From the NCBI GenBank assembly GCA_016213325.1, contig JACRAY010000015.1, forward strand, positions 1-64,000: DNA of 64,000 nucleotides. The letters are read 5' to 3'. The stretch is from Burkholderiales bacterium. GTDB lineage: Bacteria > Pseudomonadota > Gammaproteobacteria > Burkholderiales > Burkholderiaceae_C. A program made the position numbers and the translations under genes. This document shows, piece by piece, positions 51,117 through 59,936 of the stretch (its first letter is position 1; every line of letters begins with the position of its first letter). The notes under the pieces were generated by a model. It saw nothing but the letters and a program-made list of their open reading frames with translations, was not told the origin of the DNA and made no database searches.

Positions 51117-53651
51117 ATGTCCCCCACAGTTCCACTCTCCCCCCATCCGTCCCCTGCGGCCGGTGCAGCGCCGGACATCACGGAAGTCAACCGCCAGGAG
51201 GCGTTGCTCAAGGCGGGTGCGCTGCAGAGCGCCATCTTCAACAGCGCCAACTTCTCCAGCATCGCCACCGACGCCAAGGGCGTCATCCAGATCTTCAATG
51301 TGGGCGCCGAAAGGATGCTGGGCTACGCCGCTGCCGACGTGGTGAACAAGATCACGCCGGCCGACATCTCCGACCCCCGCGAGCTGATCGCACGCGCCAA
51401 GGCCTTGAGCGTCGAACTCGACGCCACCATCAACCCCGGCTTCGAGGCCCTGGTGTTCAAGGCCCTGCGCGGCATCGAGGACATCTACGAGCTGACCTAT
51501 ATCCGCCAGGACGGCAGCCGCTTCCCGGCAGTCGTCTCGGTCACGGCGCTGCGCAACGACCACGATGCGATCATCGGCTACCTGCTGATCGGCACGGACA
51601 ACACGGCGCGCAAGGCGGCAGAGGCGGCCCTCGCCAAGGCCGGCGCCTTGCAAAGCGCCATCTTCAACAGCGCCAATTTCTCCAGCATCGCCACCGACGC
51701 CAAGGGCGTCATCCAGATCTTCAATGTGGGGGCTGAACGGATGCTGGGATACACGGCAGCGGAGGTGATGAACAAGATCACGCCGGCCGACATCTCCGAC
51801 CCGCAGGAAGTGATTGCCCGCGCCAAGGCGCTCAGCGCCGAGCTGGGCGCGTCCATCGCGCCGGGCTTCGAGGCGCTGGCGTTCAAGGCCCTGCGCGGCA
51901 TCGAGGACATCTACGAGCTGACCTACATCCGCAAGGACGGCAGCCGCTTCCCGGCGGTCGTCTCCGTCACGGCGCTGCGCGACGACCAGGGCGCGATCAT
52001 CGGCTACCTGCTGATCGGCACCGACAACACGGCGCGCAAGCAGGTGGAAGAAGAGCGCAAGAGGCTCGACCAGCGGCTGCGGGACCAGCAGTTCTACACC
52101 CGCTCGCTGATCGAATCGAACATCGACGCGCTGATGACCACCGACCCCTTCGGGATCATCACCGACGTCAACAAGCAGATGGAGGCGCTCACCGGCTGCT
52201 CGCGCGACGAGCTGATCGGCGCGCCGTTCAAGGGCTGCTTCACCGACCCGGACCGGGCCGAAGCAGGCATCCGCCAGGTGCTGAGCGAGAACAAGGTCAC
52301 CAACTACGAACTCACCGCGCGCGCCAGGGACGGCCGGCAAACCGTGGTGTCGTACAACGCCACCACCTTCTACGACCGCAACCGCATCCTGCAAGGCGTG
52401 TTCGCCGCGGCGCGCGACATCACCGAGCGCAAGCTCCTCGACCAGGTCCTGCAGGAGAACAACGTCGAACTGCAGGCTGCCAAGCTGGCCGCGGAGCAGT
52501 CCAACCTGGCCAAGTCGGACTTCCTGTCGAGCATGAGCCATGAGTTGCGCACGCCGCTCAACGCGATCCTGGGGTTTGCCCAGCTCATCGACACCGGCTC
52601 GCCGCCGCCCACGCCCGAGCAGAAGCGCAGCATCGACCAGATCCTCACGGGGGGCTGGTACCTGCTGGAAATGATCAGCGAAATCCTCGACCTCGCCCTG
52701 ATCGAGTCGGGCAAGGTGTCGATGTCGCTCGAACCGGTGTCGCTGGACGTCGTGCTGCACGCATGCCGGGACCTGATGAAGCCCCAGGCCCAGAAGCGCA
52801 GCATCCAGCTGACGTTTCCGCGGCTCGAAGTGCCCTGCTTCGTCCTGGCCGACCAGACCCGCATCAGGCAGGTGCTGATCAACCTGCTGTCCAACGCCAT
52901 CAAGTACAACAAGCCGGGCGGCACTGTGGTGGTGGAGTACGTGCTGAGCGAGCTGGGCACCATTCGCATCTGCGTGCGCGACACCGGGGAGGGCTTGACG
53001 CCCGGGCAGCTCGCGCAGCTGTTCCAGCCGTTCAACCGCCTCGGCAAGGAGAACGGCACGGAAGAAGGCACGGGCATCGGGCTGGTGGTGACCAAGCGGC
53101 TGGTCGAACAGATGGGCGGCGCCATCGGTGCGCAAAGCATCGTCGGGGTGGGCAGCGTGTTCTGGATCGACCTGGACCTGACGGCCGCGCCGCAGCCCGT
53201 GCAAGCCGAAGCCGAGACCGCAACGCAGGAATGCCCACCGGTCCTTGCGGGCGCGGCGCGGCGCACGCTGCTCTATGTGGAAGACAATCCGGCCAGCCTG
53301 GAGCTGGTCGAACAACTCGTGTCGCGCCGCCCGCACGTGAGCTTGATCAGCGCGGTGGACGGCAAGCAGGGTATCGAGCACGCACGCACCTTCCTGCCGG
53401 AGGTGATCCTGATGGACATCAACCTGCCGGGCATCGGCGGCCTGGATGCCATGAAGATCCTGCGGGCCGATCCCGCGACTGCGCACATCCCGATCATCGC
53501 GATCAGTGCCAATGCGATTCCGCGCGACATCGACCGGGCCCTGGCGGCCGGCTTCTTCCGCTACCTCACCAAGCCCATCAAGGTCAACGAATTCATGGCT
53601 GCGCTCGACCTGGCGTTGGCCCTGCCGCTGGAGGCTGCCGAACCGGCCTGA
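51117..53651 (+). CDS. Hybrid sensor histidine kinase (three PAS, HisKA, HATPase, receiver)
   Basis: An 844-residue soluble protein. PAS 1 (residues about 32-173) and PAS 2 (about 174-315) are near-identical tandem copies. PAS 3 spans about 330-455 (YTRSLIESNIDALMTTDPFGIITDVN). A coiled linker leads to HisKA with phospho-His in MSHELRTPLN (about 474). HATPase has the N box NLLSNAIKY and G boxes DTGEG and GTGIGL. The C-terminal receiver has phospho-Asp about 766 in VILMDINLPG. No membrane segment means a cytoplasmic signal. The next gene is probably functionally related. Confidence 0.9.
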   Translation: MSPTVPLSPHPSPAAGAAPDITEVNRQEALLKAGALQSAIFNSANFSSIATDAKGVIQIFNVGAERMLGYAAADVVNKITPADISDPRELIARAKALSVELDATINPGFEALVFKALRGIEDIYELTYIRQDGSRFPAVVSVTALRNDHDAIIGYLLIGTDNTARKAAEAALAKAGALQSAIFNSANFSSIATDAKGVIQIFNVGAERMLGYTAAEVMNKITPADISDPQEVIARAKALSAELGASIAPGFEALAFKALRGIEDIYELTYIRKDGSRFPAVVSVTALRDDQGAIIGYLLIGTDNTARKQVEEERKRLDQRLRDQQFYTRSLIESNIDALMTTDPFGIITDVNKQMEALTGCSRDELIGAPFKGCFTDPDRAEAGIRQVLSENKVTNYELTARARDGRQTVVSYNATTFYDRNRILQGVFAAARDITERKLLDQVLQENNVELQAAKLAAEQSNLAKSDFLSSMSHELRTPLNAILGFAQLIDTGSPPPTPEQKRSIDQILTGGWYLLEMISEILDLALIESGKVSMSLEPVSLDVVLHACRDLMKPQAQKRSIQLTFPRLEVPCFVLADQTRIRQVLINLLSNAIKYNKPGGTVVVEYVLSELGTIRICVRDTGEGLTPGQLAQLFQPFNRLGKENGTEEGTGIGLVVTKRLVEQMGGAIGAQSIVGVGSVFWIDLDLTAAPQPVQAEAETATQECPPVLAGAARRTLLYVEDNPASLELVEQLVSRRPHVSLISAVDGKQGIEHARTFLPEVILMDINLPGIGGLDAMKILRADPATAHIPIIAISANAIPRDIDRALAAGFFRYLTKPIKVNEFMAALDLALALPLEAAEPA
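51210..52061 (+). repeat. Tandem duplication of a 426-bp PAS-coding unit
   Basis: Units 51210-51635 and 51636-52061 have the same length (142 codons) and differ at about 20 residues by eye. Long blocks are identical at DNA level (for example around 51230-51300 versus 51656-51726). The event is in frame and recent relative to the rest of the gene. Confidence 0.85.
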
Positions 53652-53671
53652 GCGCTAAGCAGGAGAGCGCG

Positions 53672-53714
53672 GCGATACAATATCGCATTGCAAACGACAT
53701 AGCGACGATACAAT
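53672..53714 (+). promoter_or_regulatory. Candidate promoter/operator of the wHTH-HATPase-STAS gene
   Basis: GCGATA-CAA-TATCGC (53672-53686) is a perfect 6-bp palindrome. A second GCGACGATACAAT copy of its left half ends at 53714. TTGCAA (53688-53693) and TACAAT (53709-53714) could be -35/-10 with a 15-base gap. Autorepression by the downstream winged-helix protein is inferred. Confidence 0.45.
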
Positions 53715-54757
53715 TGCCAGACCCTAGCGACTCGACGATCCTGGCCCTGGCGGGAACAACGTCCCGCCTCGCAGGCACCGCGGCACGGGTCACCGGCCTG
53801 TCGCGCGTGGCCGTGTCGCGCCGCATCAAGCGTCTCGCCGACGCCGGCTACCTGGAGCGCCATGGCACCGGCACGCGCCAGACCTATTCCCCTGGCGCCA
53901 ACCGCTTCTGGACCCTGACGCTGCCGGTGGAAGCTATCCAGGCCGCCGGCGGCGAGTCGGGCATCTGGGAAGCCCATATGGACCAGGTGGTGCGCGGCTT
54001 GCCTGCCAACGTGGCGAACATGGCCAACACCTGCTTCACCGAGATGCTCAACAACGCCATCGACCATTCGCAGGCCAGTGAGGTGTGCATGGGTGCCCAT
54101 TTGCACAGCGCTCGCCTGCAGATGGCGGTGATGGACAACGGCGTGGGCATCTTCCGCAAGATTGCCAATGCCAGCCAGCTCTTCGACGTGCGGCTCGCCG
54201 TGCTCGAGCTTGCCAAGGGGAAGTACACAACGGCCCGCGAAGGGCACTCCGGCATGGGCATCTTCGTGGTGTCCCGGATGCTCGACGGGTTCATGGTGCA
54301 TTCGGGCGGGCTGTCCTTTGCGCCGCGGACCCCGCCGGGTGTGGACCTGGGCTTCTCGTGGATAGCTCCGCAGCGCTACGCGGACGGCACCGTTGTCCTG
54401 ATGGATCTCGATACGGCTACCGGCCGCACCGCCCAATCGGTTTATGACAAGTACTTTTCTCCCGACGAAGTCGGCGGTGATGCGTTTCACACAACCGAAG
54501 TTCCGGTCAAGCTGGCGCAGTTGAGCAGCCAGTTGACGTCGCGCTCCCAGGGCAAGTGGGTGGTGGAGCGGGCGCCGCAATTCAAGACGGTGATCCTGGA
54601 CTTCGAGGGCGTGCAGATGGTGGGCCAGGCCTTCGTCGACGAAGTCTTCCGCGTCTTTGCCACAGCGCACCCTGAGGTGGAGCTTGTCCCGCGCCATGTC
54701 GAGCCGGAGGTTGCGCGCATGATCAAGCTGTTCGCGCCGCACGTGGCGATGGAATGA
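53714..54757 (+). CDS. Winged-helix / HATPase / STAS-like (DUF4325) regulator
   Basis: About 347 residues. The N-terminal winged helix (GTAARVTGLSRVAVSRRIKRLADAGYLERHGTGTRQTY) is followed by a GHKL ATPase (FTEMLNNAIDHSQASEV N box, MDNGVGIF, GHSGMGIFVVSRML) without a phospho-His domain. A C-terminal STAS-like DUF4325 (VILDFEGVQMVGQAFVDEVFRVF) ends it. It is probably an ATP-binding switch controlling DNA binding. No ATG precedes the winged helix; TTG 53714 is the best in-frame start, though it coincides with the possible -10. It lies 62 bases after the hybrid kinase. Confidence 0.78.
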   Translation: MPDPSDSTILALAGTTSRLAGTAARVTGLSRVAVSRRIKRLADAGYLERHGTGTRQTYSPGANRFWTLTLPVEAIQAAGGESGIWEAHMDQVVRGLPANVANMANTCFTEMLNNAIDHSQASEVCMGAHLHSARLQMAVMDNGVGIFRKIANASQLFDVRLAVLELAKGKYTTAREGHSGMGIFVVSRMLDGFMVHSGGLSFAPRTPPGVDLGFSWIAPQRYADGTVVLMDLDTATGRTAQSVYDKYFSPDEVGGDAFHTTEVPVKLAQLSSQLTSRSQGKWVVERAPQFKTVILDFEGVQMVGQAFVDEVFRVFATAHPEVELVPRHVEPEVARMIKLFAPHVAME

Positions 54758-54760
54758 TCG

Positions 54761-55648
54761 CTATCGCAGCGCCTGCCGCGCCGCGGCGATAAAGGGCTCG
54801 GTAAACGGGCTATGCAGGTCGTGGCGGCGGCACACCGCCACGTCGAAGCCTTCGGTGACGCCCGTGAGCTTGCGGAACACCACGCCCGGCGGCGCGCCGA
54901 CCGTCGCGCACAGCGGCACCAGCGCATAGCCTTCGCCCGCGAGCACCAGCGCCAGCGCGGCGTGCACGGTCTCGACCCGCTCCACCACCTGCATGGTCAC
55001 CTGATGACGCCGCAGCAGCCCCGTGACGAGCGAGGTGTCGGAGTCGTCCTTCAGCGTGGGCAGCGCAATCAGCTTCTGGCCCTGCAGCCGCTGCATAGGC
55101 ACCGAAGCCAGGCGCGCCAGCGGCGTGCGCGCCGGCATCGCCAGCCGCAGCGGCTGCATGCCGACGATGGTGCTGGTGATGTCCGGGCGCTGCAGCGGCG
55201 GCATGCACAGGCCGACGGCCACCTTGTGGTCGACGATCTGCGCTTCGTAGGTGGCCGCGCTCATCTCGACGAACTGCAGTTCGACCTCGGGCAGCGCGCG
55301 GTGCAGCAACGGCACCAGCTTGGGCAGCACCGCGTAGCCCAGCGAGAACATGTAGCCCACCGCCAGCCGCCCGCGCCGCCCGGCGCCGACTGCCCGCGCG
55401 GCCTCGAAGCCTTCGCGCGCCAGCGCCAGCGCCTCGCGGGCGCGTGCGAACAGCGCGCTGCCCGCGTCGGTCAGGCGCATGCCGCTCGGCTCGCGCACGA
55501 ACAGCGGCGTGCCCAGCTGCGCTTCCAGGTTGCGGATCTGCACCGACAGCGGCGGCTGCGCCATGTGCAGCCGCTCGGCTGCCTTGCCCACGCTGCGCGT
55601 CTCCGCCACGGCGACGAAATAGCGCAAGCTCTTGAGGTCGATGGCCAT
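54761..55648 (-). CDS. LysR family transcriptional regulator
   Basis: A 295-residue LTTR. The N-terminal HTH is LKSLRYFVAVAETRSVGKAAERLHMAQPPLSVQIRNLEAQLGTPLFVR, with the LHMAQPPLS helix shared with the BenM/CatM branch. The inducer domain begins GRLAVGYMFSLGYAVLP. It is divergent from the amidase-Bug-Bug-aldolase operon it probably activates. An ATAC-N7-GTAT box at 55647-55661 overlaps its own start codon, implying autorepression. Confidence 0.92.
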   Translation of the reverse strand: MAIDLKSLRYFVAVAETRSVGKAAERLHMAQPPLSVQIRNLEAQLGTPLFVREPSGMRLTDAGSALFARAREALALAREGFEAARAVGAGRRGRLAVGYMFSLGYAVLPKLVPLLHRALPEVELQFVEMSAATYEAQIVDHKVAVGLCMPPLQRPDITSTIVGMQPLRLAMPARTPLARLASVPMQRLQGQKLIALPTLKDDSDTSLVTGLLRRHQVTMQVVERVETVHAALALVLAGEGYALVPLCATVGAPPGVVFRKLTGVTEGFDVAVCRRHDLHSPFTEPFIAAARQALR

Positions 55649-55682
55649 ACGATTTCGGTATGGGCGGATTGTGAACCAGTAT
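55647..55682. promoter_or_regulatory. LysR-type (BenM-like) operator sites
   Basis: ATAC-N7-GTAT (55647-55661) is the perfect consensus box of BenM/CatM-type regulators. A weaker ATTG-N7-GTAT (55668-55682) follows 21 bases away, centre to centre, two helical turns on the same face. The arrangement fits recognition plus activation sites between lysR and the amidase gene. Confidence 0.6.
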
Positions 55683-55718
55683 TGGACCGGCCGCCACGCC
55701 GCTGGCACGCTTGGCCGC

Positions 55719-57155
55719 ATGTCCGATGAACTGTGCTTCTGGCCCGCCGTCCGGCTGCGCGATGCGATCGCCCGGCGCGAGGTCTCGCCCGTCGAAGTGA
55801 CCCGCGCGGTGCTGGACCGCGCGGCGCGGCTGCAGCCCAAGCTCAACTGCTTCATCACGCTGTGCCCCGACGAGGCCATGCGCGACGCCAAAGCCGCCGA
55901 GCAGGCCGTCATGCGGGGCGAGGCCAATGGGCTATTGCACGGCATTCCCTACGCCTGCAAGGACCTGGTGAACACGCGCGGCGTGAAGACCACCTTTGGC
56001 TCGCTGCTGTTCGCCGGCAACGTGCCCGCCGAAGACGCGGTGGCGACGGCCCGGTTGCGCGAGCACGGCGCCATCCTCATCGGCAAGACCACCACCTCGG
56101 AGTTCGGCGCCAAGTGCCTGACCGATGCGCCGCTGTTCGGCCGCACGCGCAATGCCTGGCATTCAGGGCGCACCAGCGGTGGCTCCAGCGGTGGCGCCGC
56201 GGTGGCAGTGGCCACCGGGCTCGCGCCGATCGGCGTCGCCACCGACGGCGGCGGCTCCACCCGCATCCCGGCTGCCTGCAACGGCGTGGTCGGCCTGAAG
56301 CAGTCGATCGGGCTGGTGCCGCATTCGCAGGCCGAGGACGTGATCGGCAACCTCACTTACGTCACGCCGATCTCGCGCACCGTGGCGGACACGGCGCTCA
56401 TGCTGCAGGCGATGGCCGGCGAGCATGCCTGCGACCCGTGGTCCACCGGCGCGCGCAGCCATGACTACCTGCGGGCCACGCGTGCGGCGGCCCACCTGCG
56501 CGGCAGGCGCATCCTGTTCGCCGCCGTGCCACCCGGGAAGCCGATCGCCGCCGACGTGGCAGCTTCGTTCGCGGCTGCCGTGCAGTTGCTGCAAGACCTG
56601 GGCGCGCAGGCCAGCGAGATGCCGGCGACAGCGTTCGACGTCGAGCCGCTCTGGCGCATCATCAACCACACGGTGTGGAAGGCGCGCTTCGGCCAGATGG
56701 CGCAGGAGCACCCGGACCGCCTCAGCCCCTCGCTGCTGCAGCAGCTGGAGCTGGCCAACGACTACACCGCGGTCGACTACCAGAACGCCAACTTCGACCG
56801 CACGCGCCTCTTCCGGCACGTGCAGGAGCTGCTGCGCGAGCACGACTTCATCGCAGTGCCCACGCTGTCGCGCACCGCACTGCCTATCGACCAGGACCTG
56901 TTCGGCGCACTCGACATCGACGGCCGCTCCTACGACGAAGTGCGGGCCAACTGGTTCCCCTGGACCATGCCCTTCAACCTGACCGGCCACCCCGCCATCA
57001 CCGTGCCCTGCGGCCTGGACCGCGACGGGCTGCCGATCGGGCTGCAGCTGGTGGGGCGCCTGCGCCACGAGGCGGACCTGCTCGCCGCGGCGGCCGTGTT
57101 CGAGGCGTCACGCGACCTGGTTTCCCGTTGGCCCGACGTGGAGGTGCAAGCATGA
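55719..57155 (+). CDS. Amidase signature family enzyme (AtzF/GatA-like)
   Basis: A 478-residue enzyme. The triad is Lys in HGIPYACKDL, cis-Ser in GRTSGGSSGGAAVAV and nucleophile Ser in DGGGSTRIPAACNG. The last GSTR differs from the usual GSIR. It hydrolyses an amide, perhaps releasing the acid imported or oxidised by this operon. It is the first gene after the LysR-controlled promoter and is ATGA-coupled to the receptor gene. It is not GatA, since no gatC/gatB lie nearby. Confidence 0.88.
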   Translation: MSDELCFWPAVRLRDAIARREVSPVEVTRAVLDRAARLQPKLNCFITLCPDEAMRDAKAAEQAVMRGEANGLLHGIPYACKDLVNTRGVKTTFGSLLFAGNVPAEDAVATARLREHGAILIGKTTTSEFGAKCLTDAPLFGRTRNAWHSGRTSGGSSGGAAVAVATGLAPIGVATDGGGSTRIPAACNGVVGLKQSIGLVPHSQAEDVIGNLTYVTPISRTVADTALMLQAMAGEHACDPWSTGARSHDYLRATRAAAHLRGRRILFAAVPPGKPIAADVAASFAAAVQLLQDLGAQASEMPATAFDVEPLWRIINHTVWKARFGQMAQEHPDRLSPSLLQQLELANDYTAVDYQNANFDRTRLFRHVQELLREHDFIAVPTLSRTALPIDQDLFGALDIDGRSYDEVRANWFPWTMPFNLTGHPAITVPCGLDRDGLPIGLQLVGRLRHEADLLAAAAVFEASRDLVSRWPDVEVQA

Positions 57156-58141
57156 GACGATTCCGCCGATTTCTCCTTGCGGCTGCGCTCGCGAGCGTCG
57201 CCGCCGCCGGCCCGGCCGCTGCACAGGCCGTCAACCCGGCCGGCGCGCAGCCGCTGCGGCTGGTGGTCGGGTTCCCGCCCGGCGGCGCACTGGACACGCT
57301 GGCGCGCGCGCTGGCCGAGCAGTTGCGCCTGGGGGGCGAGGAGCAGGTGCTCGTGGAGAACCGCCCCGGCGCATCCACGCGCATCTCCATCGAGCACGTG
57401 AAGCGCGCTGCGCCCAACGGCCGGACGGTGCTGCTGTCGTCCAACGCGCCGTTGATCCTGTTTCCGATGACGTACCGGCAGCTGGCATACGACGTCGACC
57501 GTGACTTCATCCCGGTGGCCCACCTGGCCGAGGTACCCACCGTGATTTCGGCGGGCGCGGACCGGCCGTACAAGACCCTGCAGGAATACGTGCGCTGGGT
57601 ACGCGCCAACCCCGCGCAAGGAAGCGTGGGGCTCACCAACCTCGGCGGCTTCCTGCACTTCGCCACCCTCGGCATGGCCAAGAGCGTGGGCGTCGAGCTG
57701 AAACCGGTGGCGTACAAGGGCGGTGCGCCGCTGGTGGCCGACCTGGTCGGCGGGCATGTGCCCCTGAGCACCGACGCCATGGGCAGCCAGCTGGAGTTGC
57801 ACCGCGCCGGCAAGGTGCGCATCCTGGCTGTCTCGGGCACGCGCCGCAACGCGCTGCTGCCCGACGTGCCCACGGCGCGCGAGGCCGGCATCGATGCTTT
57901 CGATCATGCCAATGCTTCCTTCAGCGCCTTCGTTCCCGCGGGCACACCGCCCGACGTGGTGCAGGCGCTCGAGCGGGCCTTCGTGGCCGCGATGCAGCGG
58001 CCCGAAGTCAAGGCGCTGATGGCGCGGACCGGCCTGGAAGCCACCGGCCTGCCCGGTGCCACCGTGAGCCGTGTGCTCGCCACCGAGCGCAATTTCTGGC
58101 GTCCCCTGGTGCAAGCCTCGGGCTTCCGCAGCGAAGAGTAA
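57152..58141 (+). CDS. Bug-family tripartite tricarboxylate transporter receptor (1)
   Basis: A 329-residue periplasmic binding protein with signal peptide (MRRFRRFLLAAALASVAAAGPAAAQ). Bug hallmarks are LRLVVGFPPGGALDTLARALAEQL, VENRPGASTRIS and LPDVPTAREAGI. It binds a carboxylate-bearing solute. No TctA/TctB membrane genes lie in the operon, as is common for Bug proteins in this order. It is coupled to the amidase by ATGA and followed after 10 bases by a second Bug gene. Confidence 0.92.
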   Translation: MRRFRRFLLAAALASVAAAGPAAAQAVNPAGAQPLRLVVGFPPGGALDTLARALAEQLRLGGEEQVLVENRPGASTRISIEHVKRAAPNGRTVLLSSNAPLILFPMTYRQLAYDVDRDFIPVAHLAEVPTVISAGADRPYKTLQEYVRWVRANPAQGSVGLTNLGGFLHFATLGMAKSVGVELKPVAYKGGAPLVADLVGGHVPLSTDAMGSQLELHRAGKVRILAVSGTRRNALLPDVPTAREAGIDAFDHANASFSAFVPAGTPPDVVQALERAFVAAMQRPEVKALMARTGLEATGLPGATVSRVLATERNFWRPLVQASGFRSEE

Positions 58142-58151
58142 GGAGATTTCG

Positions 58152-59138
58152 ATGAGCAAGATGCCCTCGTGGACGCGCCGCCGTGCAACGGCCGCGCTCC
58201 TGTTGTCCGCCTGCGTGGCGCCCGTGGGCCAGGCGGTTGCCGCCACCTACCCCGAACGACCGGTCACCATCGTCTCCGCGTTCCCGGCCGGCGGCATCGT
58301 CGACGTGATCGCGCGGCGGCTGGCGCAGAATTTCTCCGAACGCTTCAAGCAGTCCTTCGTGGTCGAGAACCGCACGGGCGCGGCGGGCAGCATCGGCTAT
58401 TCGGCGGTGGCGCGCGCCGCGCCGGACGGCTACACGCTGGTCATCGCCAGCGGCCCTACCACCATGGCGCCACCCGGCTCGGCGGCTGCGTCGTGGCAGC
58501 CGCAAACCGCATTCAGCGGCATCGGCATGATAGGCACCATCCCGCAGGCGATCATCGTCACCAACAGCTTGCCCGCGCGCACCTTGCCCGAGTTCGTCGA
58601 GTTGGCCAAGGGCAAGGCGGGCCAGCTCAATTACGGGTCGGCCGGCGCAGGGACCACGCCCTTCTTCACCATGGAACTGCTCAAGAGCCAGCACAAGGTG
58701 GGCCTCACGCATGTGCCCTATCGGGGCCAGCCGGAAGTGATGACCGACCTGATTCGCGGCGAGATCGGCGTGACCGCCATGACCGTGCCGCTGGTGCTGC
58801 CGCATGTGCAGTCGGGCAAGGTCCGCGCGCTGGCCGTCACCTCGGCGAGCCGGCTGCCGTCGCTGCCGGACGTGCCTACGGTGGCCGAGCAGGGCATGCC
58901 GGGCCTGGCCATCTCCAACTGGTTCGCGCTCATGGGGCCGGCCAAGCTGCCGCCCGAAGTGGTCTCCACGCTCGCAGCGGCATTGGCCGATGCGCTGGCC
59001 GCGCCGGACGTGCGCGCCAGCCTGGGCGAGCTGGGCCTGGTGATCCAGCCTTCGAAGCCGGCCGACACACTGGCTTTCGTGCAATCGGACCTGGCGCGCT
59101 GGATCGCGATGGCAAGCTCACTGGAAGCCAGGAAATGA
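58152..59138 (+). CDS. Bug-family tripartite tricarboxylate transporter receptor (2)
   Basis: A 328-residue paralogue with signal peptide (TRRRATAALLLSACVAPVGQAVAA). Core blocks are YPERPVTIVSAFPAGGIVDVIARRLAQNF, VENRTGAAGSIGYSAVARAAPDGYTL, THVPYRGQ and LPDVPTVAEQGMPG. These are closer to the Bug consensus than those of receptor 1. AAGGAG lies 8 bases before ATG 58152. It is coupled by ATGA to the aldolase gene. Two receptors in one operon suggest two ligands or a sensing role. Confidence 0.93.
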   Translation: MSKMPSWTRRRATAALLLSACVAPVGQAVAATYPERPVTIVSAFPAGGIVDVIARRLAQNFSERFKQSFVVENRTGAAGSIGYSAVARAAPDGYTLVIASGPTTMAPPGSAAASWQPQTAFSGIGMIGTIPQAIIVTNSLPARTLPEFVELAKGKAGQLNYGSAGAGTTPFFTMELLKSQHKVGLTHVPYRGQPEVMTDLIRGEIGVTAMTVPLVLPHVQSGKVRALAVTSASRLPSLPDVPTVAEQGMPGLAISNWFALMGPAKLPPEVVSTLAAALADALAAPDVRASLGELGLVIQPSKPADTLAFVQSDLARWIAMASSLEARK

Positions 59139-59932
59139 AGGGCGACCTTTCGCAACTCACGGCGCACGCCATGCCCGCCGGCATGGACCAGGCCGAATGG
59201 CAACTGCGCTGCGACCTGGCGGCGTGCTACCAGCTGACCGACCTGTACGGCATGTCGGACCTGGCATCGACGCACATCTCGGTGGCGCTGCCGGGGCCCG
59301 CGCACCACTTCCTGGTGAACCCGCTGGGCACCTTCTTCGACGAGATGACGGCATCGGCCCTGCTCAAGGTCGACCTGGACGGCCGTGTGGTGCAAGGCGA
59401 CCCGGCGCTGCTCAACCCCGCCGGCTTCGTGATCCACAGCGCCATCCACATGGCACAGACCGACCTGGTGTGCGTGATGCACAGCCACACGCGAGCCAAC
59501 AACGCCATCGCGATGCAGGCCGGGGGACTCAGGCCGCTGAGCCAGAAGGCCTGCGTGATGATGGACTTCCTGGGCTACCACGACTACGAAGGCGCGGCGC
59601 TCGACGAGGACGAGCGCGAGCGCCTGGTGCGCGACCTCGGCCCCGAAGGCCGCGTGCTGGTGCTGCGCAACCACGGCGCGCTGACGGTGGGCCGCAGTGT
59701 CGGCGAGGCCTTCTGCTGGATGCTGCGGCTGGAAACCGCGTGCCAGTTCCAGATCGACGGCCAGGCGGGCGGCGGGCCGTTGCACGAGCTGTCCGAAGCC
59801 ACTATCGCCCACACCCGCGCGCAGGGCCGCAAGATGCTGGGCCCGGGCGGCTTCATGGAAGTCGGCCGGCTGGAGTGGCCGGGCCTGGTGCGCAAGCTGG
59901 AACGCGAGCGCGGCAGCTCTTACCGCAGCTGA
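59135..59932 (+). CDS. Class II aldolase/adducin family protein
   Basis: A 265-residue zinc enzyme: LYGMSDLASTHISVALP, the zinc ligands in VCVMHSHTRANNAI (HxH) and LRNHGALTVGRSVGEAF, and WPGLVRKLERERGSSYRS at the end. It matches the adducin-like branch without an obvious phosphate-binding site for sugar phosphates, so the substrate may be a hydroxy- or keto-acid. It is the last gene of the amidase operon and ends 4 bases from the convergent GntR gene. Confidence 0.88.
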   Translation: MKGDLSQLTAHAMPAGMDQAEWQLRCDLAACYQLTDLYGMSDLASTHISVALPGPAHHFLVNPLGTFFDEMTASALLKVDLDGRVVQGDPALLNPAGFVIHSAIHMAQTDLVCVMHSHTRANNAIAMQAGGLRPLSQKACVMMDFLGYHDYEGAALDEDERERLVRDLGPEGRVLVLRNHGALTVGRSVGEAFCWMLRLETACQFQIDGQAGGGPLHELSEATIAHTRAQGRKMLGPGGFMEVGRLEWPGLVRKLERERGSSYRS

Positions 59933-59936
59933 GGGC

